Shown: positions 1-4,651 of the stretch, piece after piece | Numbering within the stretch: the first letter of the stretch is position 1 | Layout of the letters: the number at the start of each line of letters is the position of its first letter | NCBI GenBank assembly: GCA_046758065.1 | Contig: JBHHZM010000171.1 | Location: 1 to 5,676, forward strand | Direction of reading: 5' to 3' | Origin: JBHHZM01 sp046758065 | GTDB taxonomy: Bacteria > Pseudomonadota > Alphaproteobacteria > JAAXGF01 | DNA: 5,676 nt | Notes under the pieces: model-generated | Told to the model about the DNA's origin: nothing | Databases searched by the model: none | Seen by the model: the letters and a program-made list of their open reading frames with translations, nothing else | Made by a program: the position numbers and the translations under genes

Positions 1-55
1 AGAACGAGCGGCTCTGACCCGCTTAGTCCTGGTTCGAATCCAGGTCCCCCAGCCA
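1..55 (+). tRNA. tRNA-Gln (anticodon CUG), 3' part
   Basis: This is the 3' part of a tRNA gene cut by the left window edge. The anticodon stem AGCGG (7-11) pairs with CCGCT (19-23) and closes a 7-base loop with anticodon CTG at 14-16, which reads CAG (Gln). The T stem CCTGG (28-32) pairs with CCAGG (40-44) around the loop TTCGAAT. The 3' acceptor strand TCCCCCA (45-51) is followed by discriminator G52 and an encoded CCA (53-55). It implies a 5' acceptor strand TGGGGGA outside the window; a U at position 1 and discriminator G are typical of bacterial tRNA-Gln. The 5' acceptor strand and most of the D arm are missing. Confidence 0.95.
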
Positions 56-86
56 ATTGCTGTCCCCGGACAAGTTCTCATGTCTG

Positions 87-109
87 CGGGCGGCGTGATT
101 CGTCGCCCG
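87..109 (+). terminator. Strong hairpin behind tRNA-Gln, possible terminator or leader structure
   Basis: CGGGCG (87-92) pairs with CGCCCG (104-109). The stem continues inward as GCG/CGT with one G-U pair, giving nine pairs around the loop TGATT. No T-run follows, so it is not a classical intrinsic terminator. It could end or process the tRNA transcript, or belong to the 5' leader of the cas12 mRNA. The rest of the 56-224 gap holds the palindrome at 116-129 and a short repeat-complementary stretch at 157-165. I see no convincing -35/-10 pair there. Confidence 0.4.
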
Positions 110-115
110 AGCCTC

Positions 116-129
116 TCAGGCGCGCCTGA
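116..129. promoter_or_regulatory. 14-bp perfect palindrome upstream of cas12
   Basis: TCAGGCGCGCCTGA is a perfect 14-bp palindrome lying 95 bases before the cas12 start codon. Its position in the gap between tRNA-Gln and cas12 would suit an operator for a dimeric regulator. No known binding motif is recognised, and self-complementary GC-rich sequence can arise by chance in such a genome. Confidence 0.25.
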
Positions 130-224
130 TTGGGAAGGATAGGTGTGTGTGGTGATGTCACGCCGGGCGGCTTTCTGAATGGCGTCTGGCCGGCGAACGC
201 ATGACGCGATAGACTGGCGATGTT

Positions 225-1952
225 ATGCCACGAAACCCGGCCAGGGCGTTCGCATACAAGACGGCGGTTCTTCGCATCCACAACCCGTCGCGACGCAAGC
301 GCGCGATGCTGAACGACGCGCTCACGCGCAACCACCGAGCCTATACCAAGCTGCTTGCCCGGCTGCTCCCCAACGCCGAGGAATACGCCGGCCACAAGGC
401 CGGCAAAAGGCGGGAAGGAGCGATCTATCGGCACGCCGCTCCGTTGCTAAAAGGCCAGCCGATCTCAATCGGCGCGAAGGCCGGTCTGATCAGCGACCTA
501 GCGGGTCAGATCAGCAGCTATATCGAATTGCGAGAGGAGCAGGAGTCTCCGTCGACTCCGACCGCCGCGCGGCTGAACGCAACGCAGATCGACTACGAAG
601 CCAGCCTTATGGCGCTGGCGGGGGCGACTTCCCTGGAAGCAGAGAACGCCGCTCGGGACCGGCTGTTCAGCGAGGTGCGCGCCGGGTCGCGGCGCCCGGT
701 ACTGTTCCTCAAGAACCGGAGGGCGGACGGGTACCTCATCCTCTACTCGGAGGAGAAGAACGACTACTACGTCTGGCTGAATCTGCACGCGCAATACAGC
801 CGGTTCGCAAGGCCGGTGAAGATCCGTAACCTGATCGACGTTCGCAGCCGAGAGGCGGTGTCGTTCTCCAGCCGGACCGGAGCGATCTTTCCGATTGAAT
901 TTGGCCGGGACTTCCAGTTCGACGGGTTTTTCGACAGGGGCCGTCCGCAGTCGGCGAAGCTGCTGGAGCGAAATGGCGCGTTCGAGGTCCACGTCACCTT
1001 CGAGTTCGAGACGCCCAAGGTGGAACCGAAGCGCGTTCTCGGGGTCGATCGCGGCATCTACAACCTCGCCAGCCTGAGCGTGATCGATGACGGCGGTTCA
1101 GTGATCGAGGCGAAGAACGTGGACGGTCTCTGGCTCCGCCACGTTCAGCGCGCCGAGGAACGCCGTCAGAAGCGCGCGCAAAAGAGAGGGCGTCGTTACA
1201 CCTCCACGTCTCGCAGGGCGATGGCGGACGAGGCCGTTCATACGGCGGCAAACGCCATCGTTGACGTGGCGATCAGGCACGAGGCACAGGTCGTGGTCGA
1301 AAGCCTGCGCCAGATGACCAGTCGCGGCCGCAAACGGGGCCGGAGCAACTTCAACCGCGTTCTCAACCGCAGCCAGTACCAGAAGCTCCAACGGGTGCTC
1401 GATTACAAGCTGCCGGTGGTCGGTTTGCCGCGCCCGAAATCCGTGTCGGCGGCATACACGTCGCAGACGTGCCCCGTCTGCGGCCACCGCGACCGCGAGA
1501 ACCGTCCCAAAATACCGCTGGCCGACGGGTTCTCGATGGAGCGGTTCGATTGTCAATCCTGCGGCTACCAAGCCGACGCCGATTTGAACGCGGCCCGTGT
1601 CATCGCGCTCAAGCGTCGATGGCGCGAAGGTCTGCCGCAAAGCCAGCGGAAGAAACCGATGAAGGAGTTGGCCGACCGATACAGCTTCAAAACCTACATA
1701 CGAGATCGCGCAGCGATGCGCGGTGACGGCCCGGGTGACCGCATGGTCGGTACCTCCGGGGGCCGTGGGCTGGACGAGGCTGGACCAGACCCCGCCGAGC
1801 GATCGGAGGGTAACCTCGCACTGGCTCGAACACACCGGCGGACAAAAAAGTCCGCGGCCAGGCCGCCGCGGCTTAGCTCTTCGAGCGAAAATCCGCCGCT
1901 GCCACAGGATGATGATGGCGCTGGATCAGCCCGCAAGGAGACTGGTCGATGA
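225..1952 (+). CDS. cas12: Compact Cas12-like (type V, TnpB-derived) effector nuclease
   Basis: Predicted CRISPR RNA-guided effector of 575 aa with a TnpB-like C-terminal half. The RuvC triad is intact: D275 in GVDRG (RuvC-I), E359 in VVVES (RuvC-II) and D453 in DLNAAR (RuvC-III). The zinc ribbon C416-PV-C419 / C443-QS-C446 lies between motifs II and III, as in TnpB and small Cas12 proteins. A basic stretch (residues ~305-331) resembles a bridge/arginine-rich helix. The N-terminal ~260 residues are presumably the nucleic-acid recognition lobe. ATG225 is the only useful start: the frame has a stop at 210-212, and AYKTAVLRIHNPS near the start resembles other family N-termini. No clear ribosome binding site is visible. 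The size fits type V-U effectors (roughly 450-650 aa); the subtype is unassigned. Family resemblance probably ends near residue 500. The remaining ~75 Ser/Pro/Arg-rich residues may be read-through, with the stop inside the first CRISPR repeat. A plain IS605 TnpB is less likely given the adjacent array. Confidence 0.88.
   Translation: MPRNPARAFAYKTAVLRIHNPSRRKRAMLNDALTRNHRAYTKLLARLLPNAEEYAGHKAGKRREGAIYRHAAPLLKGQPISIGAKAGLISDLAGQISSYIELREEQESPSTPTAARLNATQIDYEASLMALAGATSLEAENAARDRLFSEVRAGSRRPVLFLKNRRADGYLILYSEEKNDYYVWLNLHAQYSRFARPVKIRNLIDVRSREAVSFSSRTGAIFPIEFGRDFQFDGFFDRGRPQSAKLLERNGAFEVHVTFEFETPKVEPKRVLGVDRGIYNLASLSVIDDGGSVIEAKNVDGLWLRHVQRAEERRQKRAQKRGRRYTSTSRRAMADEAVHTAANAIVDVAIRHEAQVVVESLRQMTSRGRKRGRSNFNRVLNRSQYQKLQRVLDYKLPVVGLPRPKSVSAAYTSQTCPVCGHRDRENRPKIPLADGFSMERFDCQSCGYQADADLNAARVIALKRRWREGLPQSQRKKPMKELADRYSFKTYIRDRAAMRGDGPGDRMVGTSGGRGLDEAGPDPAERSEGNLALARTHRRTKKSAARPPRLSSSSENPPLPQDDDGAGSARKETGR
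1730..1947 (+). other. Putative leader / structured RNA segment overlapping the 3' end of cas12
   Basis: This stretch is formally the last ~73 codons of cas12 but has the marks of non-coding DNA. Its predicted peptide is low in complexity and uses many otherwise avoided codons (GGA, CCA, CGA, ACA, TCA, GCA). It contains a hairpin GCGGAC (1838-1843), A6 loop, GTCCGC (1850-1855), overlapped by GCGGCC-A-GGCCGC (1854-1866). Two stretches complement the CRISPR repeat: CCCGG (1730-1734) plus ACCGCA (1738-1743) in matching order, and CACACCG (1831-1837). Because the array starts at 1948 with no gap, any leader promoter must lie here. A tracrRNA-like role is possible but unproven. Confidence 0.35.
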
Positions 1953-2378
1953 ACCCGGTGGCAAATTGCGGTGTGACCGGGGGTGATCCGGCTTCATGGT
2001 TGCCTCCGAACAGGATGAACCCGGTGGCAAATTGCGGTGTGACCGGGGGATTTAAGCGCGCGAACCCCTGCCGCGGGGGGATGAACCCGGTGGCAAATTG
2101 CGGTGTGACCGGGGGACGAGCCGATTCTTCCATCGAATATTATAAGATGAACCCGGTGGCAAATTGCGGTGTGACCGGGGGAGGATGAATTACGCCTAAT
2201 GCCGCAGCCGAGATGAACCCGGTGGCAAATTGCGGTGTGACCGGGGGAACAGGAACTGATCGTAAGCGTCGCGTCAGGGTGAACCCGATGGCAAATTGCG
2301 CTGTGATCGTAGAGCACCGTCTTCGGGAGGCGGGGGCCGGACGGTGAACCCGGCGACGAATTGCGCTGTGATTGGCGC
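1948..2378 (+). CRISPR. CRISPR array, 7 repeats of 36 nt (last two decayed), 6 spacers
   Basis: Five identical 36-base repeats begin at 1948, 2014, 2080, 2146 and 2212. Two decayed copies start at 2278 (7 mismatches) and 2343 (9 mismatches). Spacers 1-5 are all exactly 30 bases (1984-2013, 2050-2079, 2116-2145, 2182-2211, 2248-2277); spacer 6 is 29 bases (2314-2342). They differ from one another and match nothing else I can find in the window. The repeat starts GATGAACC and ends TGTGACCGGGGG. It can form a stem CCCGGT/ACCGGG (repeat positions 7-12 and 29-34) or a short 3' hairpin CGGT-GTG-ACCG (22-32). Decay at the right end marks it as the old, leader-distal end, which agrees with rightward transcription from the cas12 side. 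The cas12 stop codon (1950-1952) lies inside repeat 1. No adaptation genes are visible, so spacers would have to be acquired with Cas1-Cas2 supplied from elsewhere. Confidence 0.96.
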
Positions 2379-2392
2379 CCACGGCTCACGGT

Positions 2393-2412
2393 CGATCACG
2401 AAACCGTGATCG
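2393..2412. promoter_or_regulatory. Perfect 8-bp inverted repeat behind the array; copy 1 of a shared palindrome
   Basis: CGATCACG (2393-2400) and CGTGATCG (2405-2412) are perfect inverted repeats separated by AAAC, 14 bases after the last decayed repeat. The core TCACGAAACCGTGA (2396-2409) differs at one base from the core at 2843-2856. As RNA it could stop array transcription, but no T-run follows. As DNA it could be an operator for the small gene that starts 81 bases downstream. The second copy favours the operator reading. Confidence 0.45.
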
Positions 2413-2493
2413 CGCGCATTCGCCGCAAAAACGTCACATTGCGCCCATAAAGGCGCCGCATTCGGGTGCTTTGATCGCGTTCCGAAGCCACCG

Positions 2494-2703
2494 ATGAGGA
2501 ACGCGCCCGTGTCCCCTTCCGAAACCGAGCAGCTCTTGTGTCGCGCCCGTCAGGCGATCGTCCACGCCCGCATCTTCGAGGCGCAGGGCGATCTCGAAGC
2601 GACCGAAATGTGCTGCGAGGCGGCGCGCGACCTGCTCGCGCGCGCACAGGCGACCCTGGGCGAACGTCTCGACCACGTTCCCCGACCGGGCATCCTTGCC
2701 TGA
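2494..2703 (+). CDS. Small helical hypothetical protein (64-69 aa)
   Basis: Unrecognised small soluble protein. Residues ~8-57 look like two amphipathic helices (SETEQLLCRARQAIVHARIF, then EAQGDLEATEMCCEAARDLL) joined by a Gly-Asp turn. The alanine spacing resembles a single tetratricopeptide-type helical hairpin. There is no signal peptide or membrane segment. ATG2494 has no good ribosome binding site. GTG2509 has GAGGAA (2496-2501) seven bases upstream and may be the true start, giving 64 aa. A strong intrinsic terminator lies 28 bases after the stop, which supports a real rightward gene. It follows the CRISPR array but is separated from it by a palindrome, so it may have its own promoter. 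An accessory role in the CRISPR system cannot be excluded, but nothing in the sequence shows one. It may equally be an ordinary host gene. Confidence 0.65.
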   Translation: MRNAPVSPSETEQLLCRARQAIVHARIFEAQGDLEATEMCCEAARDLLARAQATLGERLDHVPRPGILA

Positions 2704-2731
2704 ATGCCCGGCCACACTCCCCCCGCGACCT

Positions 2732-2760
2732 GGAGCGCCCGAACGGCGCTCCCTTTTTTT
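2732..2760 (+). terminator. Rho-independent terminator
   Basis: GGAGCGCC (2732-2739) pairs perfectly with GGCGCTCC (2745-2752) around the loop CGAAC. One C and then seven T residues (2754-2760) follow. This is a complete rightward intrinsic terminator. It ends the transcript of the small gene at 2494-2703 and any read-through from the CRISPR array, and it insulates the downstream DsrE-like operon. Confidence 0.92.
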
Positions 2761-2842
2761 GTACGACACGCGGCCCCCGCCGCCGGCGCCCCGTGGGGTT
2801 CGCGCCCGCCGGGGCTCCGGCGGCCGATCTCGCCGGTCCCGG

Positions 2843-2856
2843 TCACGAAATCGTGA
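2843..2856. promoter_or_regulatory. Operator-like palindrome upstream of the DsrE-like operon; copy 2
   Basis: TCACGAAATCGTGA consists of TCACGA and TCGTGA arms around AA. It lies 135 bases before the first DsrE-like start codon and matches 13 of 14 bases of the core at 2396-2409. It sits in the 231-base gap 2761-2991, in which I see no other convincing feature: no gene, and only weak promoter-like sequence (TATAGC at 2949-2954 without a matching -35). A shared dimeric regulator for the two flanking transcription units is the simplest reading; the regulator is unknown. Confidence 0.4.
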
Positions 2857-2991
2857 GTGGCAGCGACCGCGAAGCCGTTTTACTGTTTTCGATTCGATCC
2901 GGAGGAAGGGCCGCGTCGCATGACCGGCCGGCCGGACCGGAGTTGGCATATAGCCATTCCGCAATCAAACGCTGAAATCGGGGGAAGGCGA

Positions 2992-3318
2992 ATGGCGGAC
3001 TATCTTCTCATCGAATCGCGCGATCCGTTCGAATCGAACGACGTCGCGAACTTTTACGACCTCGCCGAAGGACTGGTCCGGGAAGGCAACGCGGTGACGC
3101 TCTTCCTGGTCCAGAACGGCGTGACGGCGGCGCGGCCGGGCGCGCGTTCGGCAGCGCTGTCGAGCGTCGCCGGCGCCGGCGTCGAGGTGCTCGCCGACGA
3201 GTTTTCGCTGCGCGAGCGGGGAATCCGGGCCGACGGACTGGCCTCGGGGGTGAACGCGGCGCCGCTCGACGTCGTCATCGACCAACTCGCCGAGGGCCGC
3301 AAGGCGCTCTGGCACTGA
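2992..3318 (+). CDS. DsrE-like small protein 1 (108 aa, no cysteine)
   Basis: Probable member of the DsrE/TusD-like superfamily, small cytoplasmic alpha/beta proteins that assemble into sulfur-transfer oligomers. MADYLLIESRDPFES gives the first beta strand. It is followed by a helix (FYDLAEGLVREG), a strand (AVTLFLVQNGV), and a later strand (VEVLADEF) with a helix. This matches the usual alternating fold and length (~100-140 aa). It has no cysteine, so it cannot carry persulfide itself and is more likely a structural or DsrF-like subunit. ATG2992 is chosen over longer in-frame starts because GGGGGAAGG lies just upstream and the extra N-terminus looks random. The protein ends in ALWH. It is first of three DsrE-like genes in a row, with 11 bases to the next. 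Family placement is moderately sure, exact role unknown. Confidence 0.85.
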   Translation: MADYLLIESRDPFESNDVANFYDLAEGLVREGNAVTLFLVQNGVTAARPGARSAALSSVAGAGVEVLADEFSLRERGIRADGLASGVNAAPLDVVIDQLAEGRKALWH

Positions 3319-3329
3319 GGGAGGGAACC

Positions 3330-3743
3330 ATGGCCGAGAAAACCACGCTGACCTTCGCCCTGATGGACCCGCCGTACGAGAACGCGCGCTCGACGACCGC
3401 CCTGCGCCTGATCGACGTCGCCGCGCGCCGCGGCTACGACATCAACGTGTTCGCTTACGAGGGCGCGGTGGGCCTGCCGTTCGCCGGGCAGGCGGCGCAC
3501 CCCAACGCGGTCCACGGCCGCGACGCCGAGGAGGAGGACCATCCGCTGCCCAGGGAGTGGGTGGCGGCGGTCATCGAGGAGGCCGCGAAGAACGGCGGCA
3601 GGCTCGACTGGGTCAACTGCGGGCTCTGCGTCGACGAGCGCGGTGTCGGCGAGACCATCGAGGGCGTCCGTCGCGGCACGCCCGGCGACTTCTGGAAGAT
3701 GGCGACCGAATCGGACAACACGCTCGTCGTCCCGACCAGATAG
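3330..3743 (+). CDS. DsrE-like small protein 2 with CGLC motif (137 aa)
   Basis: DsrE/DsrF-family protein and the likely active subunit of the trio. The strand TLTFALMDPPYE opens the fold. A helix with STTALRLIDVAARRGYDINVF follows, which is the characteristic DsrE pattern of a first strand, a helix, then a second strand. The only cysteines in all three DsrE-like proteins here are C97 and C100 in NCGLCVDERG. In DsrE and TusD one conserved cysteine (position 78 in the well-studied proteins) binds persulfide sulfur, so C97 or C100 probably has this role. By inference it accepts sulfur from a sulfurtransferase or TusA-like donor in the cytoplasm. Its ATG follows GGGAGGGAACC. The spacing of 11 bases upstream and 25 downstream indicates one operon. 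It is slightly longer than its neighbours because of a loop (residues ~52-75). Confidence 0.88.
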   Translation: MAEKTTLTFALMDPPYENARSTTALRLIDVAARRGYDINVFAYEGAVGLPFAGQAAHPNAVHGRDAEEEDHPLPREWVAAVIEEAAKNGGRLDWVNCGLCVDERGVGETIEGVRRGTPGDFWKMATESDNTLVVPTR

Positions 3744-3768
3744 AAACCCGCGGACCAGGGAGGATGCG

Positions 3769-4149
3769 ATGAAAGCGCTCAACATCATCGAGTCGGCCTA
3801 TCGCGGCACGCTCGAAGAGCAGGACGACACGATCGTCTGGATCACCCACGCCATGAAAGGCGCCGGCGCCGACCTCGACGTGCTGTTGCGCGGCGGCGCG
3901 GTCAACTACGCCGTCAAGGCCCAGGACGCCTCGGGGCTGGCTTTCGGCGAACGCCGGCAGAAGCATTCGCCCCGCCTCGCCGACGACGTCGCCGGACTGA
4001 TCGGCAAAGGGATCGAGGTCTACGTCGTCGACGAAGACCTGGCGGACCGCGGGGTCGAGAACGGCGAGCTCATCGACGGGCTCAGGCACGTCTCGCGCAC
4101 CGAGATTCCCGGGCTGCTCGGCGGCTACGATCAGGTCTGGCACTGGTAG
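3769..4149 (+). CDS. DsrE/DsrH-like small protein 3 (126 aa, no cysteine)
   Basis: Third small alpha/beta protein of the operon, probably DsrE-superfamily. MKALNIIESAYRG is the first strand, DDTIVWITHAMKGAG the first helix, and ADLDVLLRGGAVNYAV the second strand and loop. KGIEVYVVDEDLADRG and the C-terminal half fit a DsrE-type fold. It lacks cysteine, so it would act as a partner of the CGLC protein rather than as a sulfur carrier. Its C-terminus VWHW recalls the ALWH end of protein 1. GGGAGGA lies four bases before ATG3769, a good ribosome binding site that fixes the start. The three genes may form a DsrEFH-like hetero-oligomer, but the order and cysteine pattern differ from classical DsrE-DsrF-DsrH, where DsrH also has a conserved cysteine. 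Confidence 0.85.
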   Translation: MKALNIIESAYRGTLEEQDDTIVWITHAMKGAGADLDVLLRGGAVNYAVKAQDASGLAFGERRQKHSPRLADDVAGLIGKGIEVYVVDEDLADRGVENGELIDGLRHVSRTEIPGLLGGYDQVWHW

Positions 4150-4152
4150 CGG

Positions 4153-4186
4153 CCGCCGCTTGCGCCTTCCGGATCGGCCGCGGCGG
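4153..4186. terminator. GC-rich inverted repeat between convergent genes
   Basis: CCGCCGC (4153-4159) and GCGGCGG (4180-4186) form a seven-base perfect inverted repeat around a 20-base loop. It lies in the 44-base gap between the rightward DsrE-like operon and the leftward membrane protein gene. Its position suits a shared transcription end, but it lacks T-runs and has a large loop. Confidence 0.3.
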
Positions 4187-4193
4187 GTAGCAA

Positions 4194-4436
4194 TCAGGCT
4201 TCGCGCTCGCCGCGCTCGCGGTAGCCCTCGATCACCCACTCGATCAGCGGCACGAAGGCGCGCGGCGCCGTAAAGGCGACGACCAGGATGGCCGCCATGA
4301 CGCCCCACCAGTAGGACGCATAGGGCGCGCCGTAGACGATCAGCAGCGCGGCCATCAGCGCGGCGCACAGGCCGCCGCTCACGCCACAGAGCACGAGCGT
4401 GAGCCGCCGTCTTCCTTCATGGTTCCCGTTGCCCAT
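4194..4436 (-). CDS. Small two-helix membrane protein (80 aa)
   Basis: Unrecognised inner-membrane protein. It has a short basic N-terminus (HEGRRR) and a hydrophobic helix at residues ~12-35 (LTLVLCGVSGGLCAALMAAL onward). A short loop with APYASYWW follows, then a second helix at ~44-69 and a charged C-terminus (EGYRERGEREA). By the positive-inside rule both ends are probably cytoplasmic. The start at 4436 is chosen because GGAGG lies eight bases before this ATG on the minus strand. A longer in-frame start at 4568 would add a Pro/Arg-rich stretch unlike protein and would overlap the promoter element at 4528-4536. The gene stands alone: convergent with the DsrE-like operon and divergent from nfu. 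No function can be inferred. Confidence 0.75.
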   Translation of the reverse strand: MGNGNHEGRRRLTLVLCGVSGGLCAALMAALLIVYGAPYASYWWGVMAAILVVAFTAPRAFVPLIEWVIEGYRERGEREA

Positions 4437-4527
4437 GACCCTGTCCTCCCCTTGCCCTGCGCTTCGCTCCCGCCGCGCGCTCCCGACCATTCCGGCCGAC
4501 CCCGGGAGCGCTCTCGCGCAACGGTCG

Positions 4528-4536
4528 ATTATAGCA
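4528..4536 (-). promoter_or_regulatory. Extended -10 promoter for the small membrane protein gene
   Basis: On the minus strand the sequence reads TGCTATAAT, a perfect TATAAT -10 box with the TGn extension, about 92 bases before the start at 4436. No good -35 hexamer lies 16-18 bases upstream, which is usual for extended -10 promoters. Immediately upstream of the -10 box, arms GCAC (4534-4537) and GTGC (4544-4547) form a small inverted repeat that could serve as an operator. TATAAT is rare in DNA this GC-rich, which strengthens the call. Confidence 0.6.
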
Positions 4537-4577
4537 CCATTTTGTGCCGGAGGGACCCGCTTCGGCACGTCCGCGCA

Positions 4578-4606
4578 TTGACCCGCGGCCCCTGCCGGAC
4601 CAATTT
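4578..4606 (+). promoter_or_regulatory. Weak promoter candidate for nfu
   Basis: TTGACC (4578-4583) matches five of six bases of a sigma-70 -35 box. Seventeen bases later CAATTT (4601-4606) is a poor -10 box. It lies 46 bases before the nfu start codon and points toward it. The rest of the 4437-4651 gap holds only the divergent promoter at 4528-4536. Confidence 0.25.
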
Positions 4607-4651
4607 GAAAGGCTCCGGAAGAGAGTTGCGGCGAGCGCGGCCAAGGGGATC

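Noticed and set aside
31..55. Search for a second copy of the tRNA-Gln 3' end as an attachment site.
   Set aside because: No convincing direct repeat of this segment was found elsewhere in the window, so an integration boundary cannot be defined here.
56..69. Sequence AATTGCTGTCCCCGG just after the tRNA, faintly like the CRISPR repeat.
   Set aside because: Only AATTGC matches without gaps; this is within chance and does not define a solitary repeat.
1098..1835. Long antisense open frame (245 codons) opposite cas12.
   Set aside because: Arises from GC-rich codon bias of the real gene. The sense frame has RuvC and zinc-ribbon motifs; the antisense product has no recognisable pattern.
225..1952. 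An ordinary IS200/IS605 TnpB transposon gene.
   Set aside because: No TnpA gene or transposon end hairpins are seen, and a regular CRISPR array follows immediately. A TnpB ancestry is still likely.
1873..2389. Open frames across the repeat array on both strands that encode peptides with a 22-residue repeat.
   Set aside because: Repeat plus spacer is 66 bases, a multiple of three, so any stop-free frame through the repeat stays open. The non-repeated parts are random, as expected of spacers.
2434..2964. Minus-strand open frame (176 codons) across the small gene, terminator and gap.
   Set aside because: It runs through a strong rightward terminator and intergenic DNA, is Arg/Gly-rich without domain pattern, and has no ribosome binding site that I can support.
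3613..4368. Long minus-strand open frame (251 codons) over the DsrE-like genes.
   Set aside because: It crosses three well-supported genes with good ribosome binding sites and is low-complexity Arg/Ala-rich, a GC-rich shadow.
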